From positions 1 through 64,000 of the forward strand of contig UCIT01000039.1 of the NCBI GenBank assembly GCA_900472625.1: a stretch of 64,000 nucleotides of DNA. The letters run 5' to 3'. Position 1 is the stretch's first letter, and every line of letters begins with the position of its first letter. The notes below the pieces were generated by a model. The model worked only from the letters and a program-made list of their open reading frames with translations, did not search any database and was not told the DNA's origin. Source of the stretch: Hyphomicrobiales bacterium. Its GTDB lineage: Bacteria > Pseudomonadota > Alphaproteobacteria > Rhizobiales > Rhizobiaceae. Below are positions 45,511 through 54,895 of the stretch, piece after piece. Made by a program: the position numbers and the translations under genes.

Positions 45511-46683
45511 TCAAAATAGCTTTCCTCGCGCCGTTACCGGCCACAATGCCTCAACCTTCCCATCCCGAACAGCGACAAACCAGTCGTAAAGATTGCATGT
45601 CGGGTCGCAATGCCCAGGTACCAACTTTAGTTTTTCGCCCAATAGCAGCGTTGCCTCTGGGTCATTGATACTACCGTGTTCATCTGAAGCATCCACAAAG
45701 GCGAGTTCGGTTCTATCAAACACCGTAGGCAGACCACTATCAATGGAGTGGGCCTTGAGCCCCGCATCACACACTGCTCTCCCAGGCTCCGGTCGGCTCA
45801 TTATAGTGGTGAGAACAAACAACGAATTTTCGAATCCCCCAATGCGCTCCCCGTCCTCTCCCCTAACCATCCCGTAGTGCGTATCCATGAAAATGTAGGA
45901 TCCGCATTGGAGCTCATTATAGACCCCTGATGTGCCCTCAAGATTGAAGGTTCCGGTCCCAGCGCCGCCCACAATCTTGCATTCGAGGCCCGCGCTCCGA
46001 AGCAGGCTGACAGTTTTTTCCGCTTTCGCCGTGGACGCAGCGATGGCGGAGCGCCGTTCCTCGCCGTCAATGATGTGCTGGGCCAGACCGTTGTAAGCCT
46101 GAATTCCAGCGAACTCGAGATTTGGCGACGCCGCAATCTGTTTGGCTAGCTCAACAGCGGGTATGCCAGGCCCAGTTCCGCAACGTGCGGCCCCGCAGTC
46201 GATCTCCACAAGCACCTCAAGAACAACATCGTTCTTGGTCATGATCCGAGACAAATCCGATACGTTGGCCGCATCATCCACGCACACGATAACGCGGGCC
46301 TTTTTGGCGAGCCGCGCGAGGCGATCCATTTTTTTCTCTCCCCATACTTGGTTTGAAATGAGGATGTCGGTGACGCCAGCACGGATTAGCGCGTCTGCTT
46401 CTGAAACCTTCTGACAACAAACGCCGCAGGCACCGCCTCTTGTGGTCTGATACAACGCGATGTCAGCTGATTTGTGGGTCTTTGCATGTGCCCTGAGCCG
46501 CAGACCCATTGTTTCAACAAAGTTGCGCATTCGATCGCAGTTGCGCTCGAATGCGTCGAGATCAATGATCAATGCAGGCGTTTGAATGTCCTCAATCAAA
46601 TCGCCGATTTCGGCGGGCACGTCATAGCCCACCTCGAGATCACGATTCTCCCAAGCTGCTCGATCCACTGCTCGATCGTTCAT
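45511..46683 (-). CDS. DSD1-family PLP-dependent enzyme (D-threonine aldolase/D-serine dehydratase-like)
   Basis: This 390-residue fold-type III PLP enzyme has the alanine-racemase-like barrel with LRAHAKTHKS, in which K68 should carry PLP. The C-terminal metal site is PGHCDPTCNLYDW (His and Cys bind zinc in yeast Dsd1p). Family members include D-threonine aldolase, D-serine dehydratase and 3-hydroxy-D-aspartate aldolase. ATG 46683 is preferred for its AGG site and closeness to the conserved start. It is divergent from a SIS sugar isomerase, which suggests a shared substrate carrying a D-amino or hydroxyamino-acid part. Confidence 0.83.
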   Translation of the reverse strand: MNDRAVDRAAWENRDLEVGYDVPAEIGDLIEDIQTPALIIDLDAFERNCDRMRNFVETMGLRLRAHAKTHKSADIALYQTTRGGACGVCCQKVSEADALIRAGVTDILISNQVWGEKKMDRLARLAKKARVIVCVDDAANVSDLSRIMTKNDVVLEVLVEIDCGAARCGTGPGIPAVELAKQIAASPNLEFAGIQAYNGLAQHIIDGEERRSAIAASTAKAEKTVSLLRSAGLECKIVGGAGTGTFNLEGTSGVYNELQCGSYIFMDTHYGMVRGEDGERIGGFENSLFVLTTIMSRPEPGRAVCDAGLKAHSIDSGLPTVFDRTELAFVDASDEHGSINDPEATLLLGEKLKLVPGHCDPTCNLYDWFVAVRDGKVEALWPVTARGKLF

Positions 46684-46725
46684 AATCCTGCACCCTGCAC
46701 AGTTGTAAAAAACAGTTTGCACATT

Positions 46726-46746
46726 AGTTAGTTTACGTTACTAACT
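46726..46746. promoter_or_regulatory. Candidate operator: AGTTAG-N9-CTAACT
   Basis: A perfect 6+6 inverted repeat with a 9-base spacer lies between the divergent DSD1 and SIS genes, about 16 bases before a TATAAT at 46763-46768. A TTAGT...ACTAA pair overlaps it; the spelling recalls ROK-family (XylR-type) operators. A closely similar GTTAG-N9-CTAAT lies upstream of the solute-binding gene. Regulation by the nearby ROK protein is inferred. Confidence 0.5.
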
Positions 46747-46799
46747 CAGGTGCACTTTCGTTTATAATCTGAAACCAGTGGCGATCAAGCAGCCACGTC

Positions 46800-47825
46800 A
46801 TGGAGATCGTTTTGGAGCGCTTGCCTTTTCGCGACGCAGTCGCGCTACAACCCCAGTCTTTGCAAACCGCCCTTGCAAGGATCCGGGAAATCATCAAAGG
46901 AACGGATCTGGATGCCGTCCGGAACGGAACAACCGCGCTCGTGGGCATTGGAGCGAGTTTTTATGCAGCTGTCGTTGCCGCTGCGCAATTCCGCAAACAG
47001 GGATTGCGCGCGTTCGCGTTCGCGGGCGGTGAGCTCTACGATGCTGAAGATAATGCTGCGGATGTCTATATTGCAGTTTCTGCATCCGGTCGCAGTGTCG
47101 AGCCCGCGAAGGCAGCTGGACTGCGCCCGAAATCCGAAACCCTCGGGATTGCCAAGACAAGCAACAGCCCTCTTGCTGCATCTGTCGGCCAGATGATCGG
47201 CACCGACAGCGGCATCGACAGCGGACCCAATACGACAAGCTATCTAGGGTCTCTCCTTGCACTCGGTTTGATCGCAGATGCAAGCGGCAAAACGTCGGGC
47301 TTTGACTGGGACACCTTGGCAAGGTCGTTCGGCACTCTGCAAGCTTCGATCGGCGGTTCCGTCAGCAAAGCCAGCCAGCTCCTCAACGGTAAGCGCTCGA
47401 TCGATTGCGTTGGCGCGAACGCAGCATATGGTGCTGCGGGTTATGCGGCACTCCTCCTGCGTGAAGCGGTCCGGGTGCCAGCTCAGAACTGGGATACGCT
47501 CAATTTCCTGCATGGCCCGATGGAGCCGAACGACAGCGGAACAGGCGTCATCATCTTCGGTGACGGCCGTGAGCTGCAGCTCGCCAACGATCTCGCCGAC
47601 TTTGGCATTGCGACGGTCTTGATCACAAGCGTAGACGTCCAAGACAAGCAAAATCTGGTCGTTGTTCGCATACCTTCGTCTTCGAACGGCGTGGTGAACG
47701 CGATATTTGCGGCGCTTCCGACTCAAATCATTATGCAGGACCTCGCGGAAGCCGTTGGCCTCCCGAAATGCGAGTTCAGATACAGGCAAACCGACACCAA
47801 GCTGCCGATTGCTGACTCGGCCTGA
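46800..47825 (+). CDS. SIS-domain sugar isomerase or deglycase
   Basis: This 341-residue protein has two SIS domains in the GlmS/AgaS/FrlB style. GIGASFYAAVVAAAQ opens the first, SASGRSVEPAKAAG binds sugar phosphate, and TSNSPLAASVGQMIGT follows. A GANAAYGAAGYAALLLREAV segment belongs to the second. It lacks a glutaminase domain, so it is not GlmS. Such enzymes isomerise or deaminate amino-sugar phosphates or cleave fructosamine phosphates. A hairpin at 47842-47872 may end the transcript. Confidence 0.82.
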   Translation: MEIVLERLPFRDAVALQPQSLQTALARIREIIKGTDLDAVRNGTTALVGIGASFYAAVVAAAQFRKQGLRAFAFAGGELYDAEDNAADVYIAVSASGRSVEPAKAAGLRPKSETLGIAKTSNSPLAASVGQMIGTDSGIDSGPNTTSYLGSLLALGLIADASGKTSGFDWDTLARSFGTLQASIGGSVSKASQLLNGKRSIDCVGANAAYGAAGYAALLLREAVRVPAQNWDTLNFLHGPMEPNDSGTGVIIFGDGRELQLANDLADFGIATVLITSVDVQDKQNLVVVRIPSSSNGVVNAIFAALPTQIIMQDLAEAVGLPKCEFRYRQTDTKLPIADSA

Positions 47826-47841
47826 AATCGACAATCCGGAT

Positions 47842-47872
47842 GCTGTCGCGGCGTGCGCCAAGCCGCGGCAGC
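47842..47872 (+). terminator. Likely hairpin terminator after SIS gene
   Basis: The arms GCTGTCGCGGC and GCCGCGGCAGC pair over 11 positions with one wobble and a 9-base loop, 17 bases after the SIS stop. The T-run after it is weak (TTCTAG), so efficiency is uncertain. Confidence 0.5.
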
Positions 47873-48051
47873 TTCTAGTCGTTAATCCCGCCGCGCCGTC
47901 GCTATACGGTTGTCTCTTCCGCCGAAGGGCGCAAGAGAGCAAGATCCGGCCATGCCAGGAGCGCAGCCAGTCCGACTTACACCGCGGCTCGTGACAAGAA
48001 TATCAAATTTGGACTAGAATAGCTCCCATGCTCTGTTCATAGTGAGACTTC

Positions 48052-49215
48052 TTGACCCAAAACGCCAATTATCCCCTGACGTTGACCGATAGCGCCCGGG
48101 CGGTCTTCCACCGCATTGTGCAAGTTGGTCAGGCGACTCGACCTATGCTCTCCAGCGAGCTCGATTTCTCCAAACCCACGATGTCGGCCGCCATTACCGA
48201 ACTCAGCAATCTTGGCCTTGTGCAACCCACTGGCACGACGCAGGGTGCCACTGGACGCACGGCGACCCTTTACGGACTCGGGCAAGAGGTGGGCTATGTC
48301 ATCGGCGTCGATGCGGGCGTCACGCAAGTGCGCGCGATAGCTCAGACTCTGGATGGAACGATCTTAGCCGAAGTCGAAAAGTCGCTTCCTCCCGCGGGGC
48401 GCCTGACCCGAGATACCGGGAAAGCCGTCCAGGAGGTCCTTCAGCAATTGCGACAATCGGACAGTACTGCCAATCGTCCGCTGCGGGCGATATCGCTTGC
48501 GGTGCCGGTGATTGTATCAGAAAATCATCCGGAGCTTGCATCTGGGCTCGAGGAGATCAAGGCTTCCATCGGCGACATCGAAGGCGTCGAGATTGTCCTG
48601 GAAAACAACGTTAATTGCGCGGCGATCGCCGAACTGGATTTCGGAGCAGCCAAGGGGCGCCAATCGTTTGCCTTTCTTCAGATCGGTGTAAACATCGGTC
48701 TCGGCCTCATTCATGAAGGACGGCTTTTCCGAGGAGCAAACGGTGCGGCTGGTGAAGTGACACGATTGCCATTTCCGTGGGGAAAGAATGTGCGGCCGCA
48801 ACCAAGGGGGCTCGAAAACTACATCAGCTCGCTTTCCCTTATGGAACGGGTAAAAGAAGATTGGAAAGACGCCGGGCCAGCGCCTGAGAACGCTAGAGAG
48901 CTGTTCCAGCTTGCGGAAGAAGGTTCGAAGGCAGCGCTCCGGCACGTCCAAAAACACGCGCACGACATTGGCTTGGTAGCAGCCTCGGCTGTCGGCATAT
49001 GCGACCCAGGCCTTATCGTCCTAGGCGGTGGCGTGGGGCAAAACAAGTTGTTGGTCCCGATTGTGGAAGAGGTCGTCGCCGATCTTGCCTGGCCGACAGA
49101 GGTGATTACGACCGAGCTGCCCGTTAACGGGACGGTTCTTGGCGCTTCTCAGCTTGCCATGCGTCGAGCTGTGCGAATGCTTACTGGCAACGAACACTTA
49201 CCTCACTCCAACTAG
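48052..49215 (+). CDS. ROK-family transcriptional regulator
   Basis: This 387-residue protein has an N-terminal winged helix (TRPMLSSELDFSKPTMSAAI) and a C-terminal ROK kinase-like fold (GYVIGVDAGVTQVRAIAQ, NNVNCAAIAELDFG, QIGVNIGLGLIHEGRLFRG). The Cys-rich zinc cluster usual in ROK proteins after the GAAGEV motif is missing: the segment reads PFPWGKNVRPQPRGL. It starts at TTG 48052. Between the isomerase and kinase genes, it is the probable repressor of this sugar locus. Confidence 0.85.
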   Translation: MTQNANYPLTLTDSARAVFHRIVQVGQATRPMLSSELDFSKPTMSAAITELSNLGLVQPTGTTQGATGRTATLYGLGQEVGYVIGVDAGVTQVRAIAQTLDGTILAEVEKSLPPAGRLTRDTGKAVQEVLQQLRQSDSTANRPLRAISLAVPVIVSENHPELASGLEEIKASIGDIEGVEIVLENNVNCAAIAELDFGAAKGRQSFAFLQIGVNIGLGLIHEGRLFRGANGAAGEVTRLPFPWGKNVRPQPRGLENYISSLSLMERVKEDWKDAGPAPENARELFQLAEEGSKAALRHVQKHAHDIGLVAASAVGICDPGLIVLGGGVGQNKLLVPIVEEVVADLAWPTEVITTELPVNGTVLGASQLAMRRAVRMLTGNEHLPHSN

Positions 49216-49282
49216 ACGCTTTAGGCATGTCGTTCACGCTCAGAGAAGATCCAGATTGTATCAACGCGTGTGGGCACTCACC

Positions 49283-49326
49283 CTCAGATGAATGCCGATC
49301 GGGTTTCCGGCAAGCATTCATCTGAG
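49283..49326. terminator. Bidirectional hairpin between convergent genes
   Basis: CTCAGATGAATGC (49283-49295) is perfectly complementary to GCATTCATCTGAG (49314-49326), and a smaller GCCG/CGGC pair sits inside. It lies exactly between the convergent ROK and kinase genes, so it can end both transcripts. No long T-run is present. Confidence 0.65.
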
Positions 49327-49347
49327 TAACTTGCGTCGACCGAACCT

Positions 49348-50289
49348 CTATCCCAACGCCTCGCAGCCCTCGCTGGCGATGAGCGTACTTGCGAGGTAAC
49401 ATGCGCCCTCGACAGGGCTTCCGGTGAAGAGATGGGGAGTTAGATGGGGCGAACTATCACCCAATCCAAGTACGAACGCATCCCATAGGCGTGGCTGCGC
49501 GGCGATGACACTGCCACCAGCAACGACATGCGACGCTCCCGCCCCTCTCGCGTCAAGGATCGATGGGAGTTCGGCCAACAAGCGACCGCCGCGGGCAATA
49601 ACATCCAGCGCAAGGCGCGATCCGCGTTCGGCGGCCTCGAATACAATCAGTGCGTGACGACCCAACTCAGCTGCCGAGCGGAAGCTGTGCAGTTTACTGC
49701 CTAATCTCGGAACGGAGGTAACGTCCAACGCTTTCAGAATGGCAGACGCCAGCGGTTCATCGACTTTGCCGCCCCTATCCAGATGCTGCGTCACCGACCT
49801 GACGGCCTCGCGCACTAAACTGGCCGCGCTGCCTTCGTCGCTGACGATCCAACCCCAACCCCCTGCGACAATCATACGATCGGCAGAGGGCCGACACACA
49901 GCAATCGAGCCTGTTCCTGCCACAACGCCGATCTGTCCACGCAGACCGAGTGCCAATGGCATCAACTCTGCATCGTTGACTACCGATAACGGGTGCGTGA
50001 CGTGACGCGTCAGTGCTTCCTGAAACGCCAAACATTCGGCGGCATCGTCACAACCATGGGCGCCAACTCCAAGCGCGGCAATTTCAGCGCCTTGGGTAAA
50101 CTGATGAATGAGTTTGAGAAGTCCAACAGCGTCCGCATCCCAATCTCTCGTCCTCCAGTCGGAACTTGGGACGACCAAGTCTCGCGACTCTCCGCCTTTA
50201 CCAAGTTCCGCTCGCAAGTGCGTTTTCGTTCCGCCGATGTCGACACCGACCGACAATCCGGCAAAGCCTCCAGAAGATGCGACTGTCAT
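49348..50289 (-). CDS. BadF/BadG/BcrA-type ATPase, N-acetylglucosamine kinase-like
   Basis: This 313-residue ASKHA protein has the phosphate-1 loop VDIGGTKTHLR, VNDAELMPLALG, GVVAGTGSIAV (phosphate-2) and GGWGWIVSDEGSAASLV, the last typical of eukaryote-type GlcNAc kinases and their bacterial relatives. It would phosphorylate the sugar brought in by the ABC system. The start overlaps the ABC ATPase stop by 4 nt, so it is the last gene of the importer operon. Confidence 0.85.
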   Translation of the reverse strand: MTVASSGGFAGLSVGVDIGGTKTHLRAELGKGGESRDLVVPSSDWRTRDWDADAVGLLKLIHQFTQGAEIAALGVGAHGCDDAAECLAFQEALTRHVTHPLSVVNDAELMPLALGLRGQIGVVAGTGSIAVCRPSADRMIVAGGWGWIVSDEGSAASLVREAVRSVTQHLDRGGKVDEPLASAILKALDVTSVPRLGSKLHSFRSAAELGRHALIVFEAAERGSRLALDVIARGGRLLAELPSILDARGAGASHVVAGGSVIAAQPRLWDAFVLGLGDSSPHLTPHLFTGSPVEGACYLASTLIASEGCEALG

Positions 50290-51395
50290 AGCGAATTTCC
50301 GGCACCTCGGACGCGCTGTCCGTCAATGTCAAACAGCAACGCAGATTTGGCTATGATTTCGACGCGAACCACAGCCTGAGCTTCCGCCGCGCGGCGACCT
50401 GCCCGAACAATTATTCGCGTGCCGTCGGTCAGCTCAACATGGACGAAGCTTTCAGAGCCCAATTCTTCAACGAGCTTCACCAAACCCTCGACGACCAATC
50501 CAGAAGAGTTCTCGCCAGATGGCAAAACGCGCATGTTCTCAGGTCGGATTCCGAGTGTGACCGGACCGGGTTGCCTTACTACGCCTCCCATCGGAAGCAC
50601 ACCTTGGCCCGTGCCCGCAACGCCCGTGACCCGGATCTCCGAGGGACCTACTGATGCGATTTGCGCAGGAAGGAAGTTCATTTTGGGCGAGCCTACGAAG
50701 CCCGCAACGAATTGGTTGTCGGGGTCATCGTAAAGCTGCAACGGTGTTCCGGCCTGTTGGATGCGCCCGCCGTTCATGACGACCATTTTGTCAGCAAGCG
50801 TCATCGCCTCAACCTGATCGTGGGTAACATAGATCATTGTCGTTCCGAGCCTGCGATGAAGATCCGTCAACTCCGCACGCATCTGCACTCGGAGTTCAGC
50901 ATCCAGGTTGGAAAGCGGCTCGTCAAACAGGAAGACCCTCGGTTCGCGGACAATCGCTCGCCCGATCGCAACGCGTTGCTTCTGCCCGCCGGACAGCTGT
51001 GACGGGCGGCGGTCCACAAGGCTGCCAAGACGGAGTATTTCCGCCACCCGCTTGACGCTTTCCTCGATAAAGACCTTGGGCTTGTGCGCCATCCTAAGGC
51101 CAAACGACACGTTCTCGAAGGTTGTCATATGAGGGTAAAGTGCGTACGATTGAAAAACCATCGACACGCCCCGGGCGGCAGGTTCGACATTGTTCACGAC
51201 CTCGCCGTCGATTGAGATTGTGCCAGCTGTAATTGTTTCCAGACCCGAAACCATACGCAGTAACGTCGACTTTCCACAGCCCGATGGGCCGACGAAGACA
51301 ACGAACTCACCGCGCTCGATGCTCAGGTTCACATTTTCCAGCACGCTGACCGGGCCATAGGTTTTGGCCACGGAAGAAATATCAATGAAAGACAT
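50286..51395 (-). CDS. Sugar ABC transporter ATP-binding protein (UgpC/MalK-type)
   Basis: This 369-residue protein has Walker [10 protein letters not shown], the Q-loop in [11 protein letters not shown], signature LSGGQKQR, Walker [13 protein letters not shown], and the H-loop YVTHDQ. A C-terminal TOBE/OB domain (about 240-360) follows, as in the CUT1 family (MalK, UgpC). It powers the two permeases encoded upstream and overlaps the kinase gene. Confidence 0.92.
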   Translation of the reverse strand: MSFIDISSVAKTYGPVSVLENVNLSIERGEFVVFVGPSGCGKSTLLRMVSGLETITAGTISIDGEVVNNVEPAARGVSMVFQSYALYPHMTTFENVSFGLRMAHKPKVFIEESVKRVAEILRLGSLVDRRPSQLSGGQKQRVAIGRAIVREPRVFLFDEPLSNLDAELRVQMRAELTDLHRRLGTTMIYVTHDQVEAMTLADKMVVMNGGRIQQAGTPLQLYDDPDNQFVAGFVGSPKMNFLPAQIASVGPSEIRVTGVAGTGQGVLPMGGVVRQPGPVTLGIRPENMRVLPSGENSSGLVVEGLVKLVEELGSESFVHVELTDGTRIIVRAGRRAAEAQAVVRVEIIAKSALLFDIDGQRVRGAGNSL

Positions 51396-51407
51396 TTTAA
51401 AACCCGA

Positions 51408-52262
51408 TTAACCTTTTGTTCCGGACATGGCGACGCCTTCAACGATCTTTCGTTGGAAGATCAGGAAGAACAGCAGCGGCGGGATGGCAGCCAGAAGATT
51501 GGCCGTCATCACGGTATCCACCGTGTTGTGGGATAGGGGAGAGTTGAACAGGCCCACGACTTGACCCACCGTGTACATGTCGGTCTGTGTGCTGATGATC
51601 AGCGGCCACATGTAATTGCCCCATGCCTGTATGAAGGTGAGGATGGCAAGGGTGACTAAGGCGTTTCGGCAGAGCGGGAGTGCAACGAACCAGTAGATTT
51701 GGAGATGGCTGGCGCCATCCAATCGCGCGGCTTCAATCATGTCTTTCGGTATCGCCCGCATGAACTGGACCAGCATGAAAAGTCCGAACGCTGACGCTAT
51801 TCCCGGCACGACAAGTCCTTGCATCGTGTTGATCCACCCGAGACGCGATGTGATGAGATAAGTCGGAATAATCGTCACCGCCGTCGGAACCATCAGTGCA
51901 AGCAGCACAACGCCGAACAGAAGACGCCTGCCAGGGAAATCGAACAGTGAAAACTCAAAGGCAGCGAGGGAAGCGACGGTCAGTACGCCGGCGATGGTGA
52001 GCACAGAATAGGCTATCGAGATGCCGTAAGCACGCAGGTATCCTGTTTCTGCGAAAATTGCCTGTATCTTGGAAAGTCCCGCTGACAATGAGGTAGGCCA
52101 TAGCCTGGGATTAAGCGACACCGGCTCACCCGGATGAGCAAACACGACGTTGATCATCCACCAGATCGGGAAGACTGCGATCAATGCAATCAAGATGGCG
52201 ACCGTATACTTGAGGATGAGCCAGGCTAGATCCGAGGAACCCGTTCTTTTGATAGTTGTCAC
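51408..52262 (-). CDS. Sugar ABC transporter permease (MalG-type)
   Basis: This 284-residue protein has six hydrophobic segments and the EAA loop EAARLDGASHLQIYWFVALP of CUT1 permeases, near residue 185. It is the MalG-like partner of the next permease, which overlaps it by 4 nt, and is followed within 12 nt by the ATPase gene. Confidence 0.9.
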   Translation of the reverse strand: MTTIKRTGSSDLAWLILKYTVAILIALIAVFPIWWMINVVFAHPGEPVSLNPRLWPTSLSAGLSKIQAIFAETGYLRAYGISIAYSVLTIAGVLTVASLAAFEFSLFDFPGRRLLFGVVLLALMVPTAVTIIPTYLITSRLGWINTMQGLVVPGIASAFGLFMLVQFMRAIPKDMIEAARLDGASHLQIYWFVALPLCRNALVTLAILTFIQAWGNYMWPLIISTQTDMYTVGQVVGLFNSPLSHNTVDTVMTANLLAAIPPLLFFLIFQRKIVEGVAMSGTKG

Positions 52263-53146
52263 TTGCGCTCCCTCCAGGAACGTACTGCAAACATCAATGC
52301 AGTGATGCAGACGATCGCCAGGGTCAGAATGAAACCATATGCCGCGGCTTCGCCAAACTTGACCCCGCCGAAGGCTCTACCCATCATGTCCATGACTGGG
52401 AAAAGAAGCGCATTGCGCCGTCCGCCGTAGCTTGCGAACGACGAGCCAGTCAGCAGCCATGGCTTGTCGAAAACCTGCATCGCCGAGATGAAACCGTAGG
52501 TGAATACAAAGAACAGCACGGGACCAAGCATCGGGATGGTGATGAAGACTGTTTGTTGCCACTTGGACGCGCCGTCTAGCCGCGCTGCCTCGTAGAGCTC
52601 GTTCGGAATATTTTTCAACCCGGCAAGGATGATCACCATGTTGAATCCGGCCGAGACCCACACATCAACCGCGATGAGCGCGTAGAGCATCGTCCCGGTG
52701 TCGTTCAGAAAGTTTACCGACTCCACCCCGAAGAAGCCGAGAACGGTGTTCAGAAGTCCGAAGTTAGGAGCATAGATCCATCTCCAGATCGTCGCCGACA
52801 AGAACGCAGGCAAGACGACTGGCATGAAGAAGGCGTTGCGAAAAAAGTTCGACCAACGCCCGGTAAAACTGTCGACCAGAAGGGCCAGGCACAGAGCGAC
52901 GATGATACCTAGCGGAACAGTAATTGCAATGTAGGTTGCAAGGTTGATCATCGCGCGACTGAAGTCGCGGGAATGAATGATTTTCTCGTAGTTGCCGAGG
53001 CCAACGAAGACGGGCGTCTGGACGCCATTCCAATCGTGGAAGCTGTAGAAAAGACCGCTGGCGATCGGGTAGAGAAAGAACGCTGCGAACAAGATCATGA
53101 ACGGAGCGATCATCAGGTAGTGCGGAAGGTGGCGTCGAAAGGACAT
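52259..53146 (-). CDS. Sugar ABC transporter permease (MalF-type)
   Basis: This 295-residue protein has six TM segments and the EAA loop YEAARLDGASKWQQTVFITI. ATG 53146 is preferred, since CCGGAG lies just upstream and the conserved hydrophobic start (HYLMIAPFMILFAAFFLYP) follows. An upstream in-frame ATG at 53182 lacks a site. Confidence 0.9.
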   Translation of the reverse strand: MSFRRHLPHYLMIAPFMILFAAFFLYPIASGLFYSFHDWNGVQTPVFVGLGNYEKIIHSRDFSRAMINLATYIAITVPLGIIVALCLALLVDSFTGRWSNFFRNAFFMPVVLPAFLSATIWRWIYAPNFGLLNTVLGFFGVESVNFLNDTGTMLYALIAVDVWVSAGFNMVIILAGLKNIPNELYEAARLDGASKWQQTVFITIPMLGPVLFFVFTYGFISAMQVFDKPWLLTGSSFASYGGRRNALLFPVMDMMGRAFGGVKFGEAAAYGFILTLAIVCITALMFAVRSWRERK

Positions 53147-53206
53147 ACTGGCTCCGGAGTACTGTGGCCACATGACGGCCACAGCTCGTATCGGTTCGAT
53201 ACTGGA

Positions 53207-54475
53207 TTATTCTGCGAGGCAATCGTTCAGGTCGGCGATCATCTTTTCCGCGCCCTCTTTCGGAGCGTACTCCCCGTCAGCGGCGGCCGACGCGTGATCT
53301 ATAACCGTGGAGTTGTAGCAGCTCGGAACTGTGCCCTGGAAGTAAGGGGCAGCTACGTCGGTTGCACCGTGCGCAGCCTTAACGGAGGCCTCGATCAAAG
53401 GAAGCTTAGCGACCTCAGGGTCGGACATTGCAGCAGCGTTCGCATTATAGCGCGAAAGCAGCTTTGCCCAGCGGATCATCTGCTCCTTGGCGGTAATGAA
53501 CGTCGCGAATTCGAACGCCGTGTCGACATTCTTCCCGGGGGCTACACTGACGATTTCGTAGCTGCGAATCCCGCCCGTTTTACCTTTGGTGTCGCCCGGA
53601 ATAAGGACGAAGTCATATTTCAAACCGCTCGCCTTGGCGGCTTCGGCATACGTGGGATTTACCCATGGTCCGACGGTGTGGAATGCAAGTTGGTTCGAAA
53701 TGAACAGATCCTTAGTCGCCTGGTCGTTGCGGCTGGTGCCGCTGGAGAGCGGCTTCATGTCGACGAATTTCTGCAGAACCTTGGTCATTATCTCCGGCTG
53801 GATCAGAGTTGCCTTGTCCTTCCAATTGAAGCCCCAGCTGCTGTTATCGCCCGAGGTAGCGTAGATCTCGGCGATCGAATTGAAGACAAGAGTTTCATCT
53901 GGGATCGCAAACATGCCCGCTGCCTTGACCTTCTTCATCTGGTCAAACCATTCGTCCCAGGTGGCAGGTGGTGTCTTCGTATCGACCCCGGCCTTCTCCA
54001 GCACAGTCAGGTTTCGGAACAGTAGTGACCCAAAACCGGTGTAAGGCAGGCAATACAATTCTTTTTCGGTGGGCATGCAGCCCTTAAGTGCATCAACATC
54101 AAACTGTTTCCTGTAGTCTTCTGGCAAGGCCATGAACTTGTCGTACATATTCGCCATCGCGCCGACCTTGGCGAGTTGTGCGCCAAACGCCTGTCCGTTC
54201 ATGAACACGTCTGGCACCGTGCCGCTCGTCGCACCAGCGATCTGTCCGGCAGTCAGGTCGTCGTCGCCCTTTCCGGTAATGTTGATCTTCACGCCCGGAT
54301 GGGTCTTCTCGAATTCTGAGATGAATTCCTTTTGCATGGCCAGCGCATCGCCCTGTGCGAAGTCGCTGTAAACCCAGTATTCCAGTGTGGTGTCGGCGGC
54401 CTTTGCGGCTGAGCAGGCGATTCCTAGAGCAAATACTGCGGCTGCTCCTGCGGCGAGAGCACGAAGTCTGGTCAT
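53207..54475 (-). CDS. Extracellular sugar-binding protein
   Basis: A 422-residue protein with a Sec signal peptide (RALAAGAAAVFALGIACSAAKA). The family 1 solute-binding pattern follows: FISEFEKTHPGVKINI near the N-terminus, PDVFMNGQAFGAQLAKVGAM, and LPYTGFGSLLFRN. It presents the substrate to the two permeases. The start is preceded by AAGGGGAT. The substrate is not readable from sequence; the neighbouring enzymes suggest an amino-substituted or conjugated sugar. Confidence 0.9.
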   Translation of the reverse strand: MTRLRALAAGAAAVFALGIACSAAKAADTTLEYWVYSDFAQGDALAMQKEFISEFEKTHPGVKINITGKGDDDLTAGQIAGATSGTVPDVFMNGQAFGAQLAKVGAMANMYDKFMALPEDYRKQFDVDALKGCMPTEKELYCLPYTGFGSLLFRNLTVLEKAGVDTKTPPATWDEWFDQMKKVKAAGMFAIPDETLVFNSIAEIYATSGDNSSWGFNWKDKATLIQPEIMTKVLQKFVDMKPLSSGTSRNDQATKDLFISNQLAFHTVGPWVNPTYAEAAKASGLKYDFVLIPGDTKGKTGGIRSYEIVSVAPGKNVDTAFEFATFITAKEQMIRWAKLLSRYNANAAAMSDPEVAKLPLIEASVKAAHGATDVAAPYFQGTVPSCYNSTVIDHASAAADGEYAPKEGAEKMIADLNDCLAE

Positions 54476-54529
54476 AATGAGTATCCCCTTTTTTTAGTGA
54501 TGTCGGCGAACGATCTCTCCCAATCGAAC

Positions 54530-54548
54530 GTTAGGCAGCTTAACTAAT
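54530..54548. promoter_or_regulatory. Candidate operator: GTTAG-N9-CTAAT
   Basis: This imperfect inverted repeat (GTTAG, nine bases, CTAAT) lies about 55 bases before the solute-binding gene start. Its arms and spacer match the AGTTAG-N9-CTAACT element at 46726-46746, so the same regulator probably binds both. By position the ROK protein is the candidate. Confidence 0.45.
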
Positions 54549-54622
54549 AAAATGGCTCGGTCAAGAACGATCTTCATTTGGGCTGAGCTGGAAATTAATC
54601 CTCATGGGTCGGAACGCGCACG

Positions 54623-54835
54623 ATGAGGCTTCAAGGGCATGCCAGACAAAACAAGTCGCACGTTGATCCTTACATTATCCAAGATCTGCTCGATCGTGCC
54701 GACGACCGAGAGCCGGGAGACGCGCAGCGCGCAACAAGTCAAGTGATACGCTTGTTGAAGGAAAGGCGGCCGACGGGCTACTTCGACAACTCTGGATCGC
54801 CATTAGTCATTGGAGTTGCTCTGACATCCCGTTAA
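54623..54835 (+). CDS. Small hypothetical protein
   Basis: A 70-residue basic protein (DPYIIQDLLDRADDREPGDA, then QVIRLLKERRPTGYFDNSG). Not recognised; moderate coding look only. Confidence 0.3.
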   Translation: MRLQGHARQNKSHVDPYIIQDLLDRADDREPGDAQRATSQVIRLLKERRPTGYFDNSGSPLVIGVALTSR

Positions 54836-54895
54836 CAAGAAGGACTGTCCCGAAGCAATGATCCAGAAGCCATCCGCCGCGGAGAACTACCAAAC

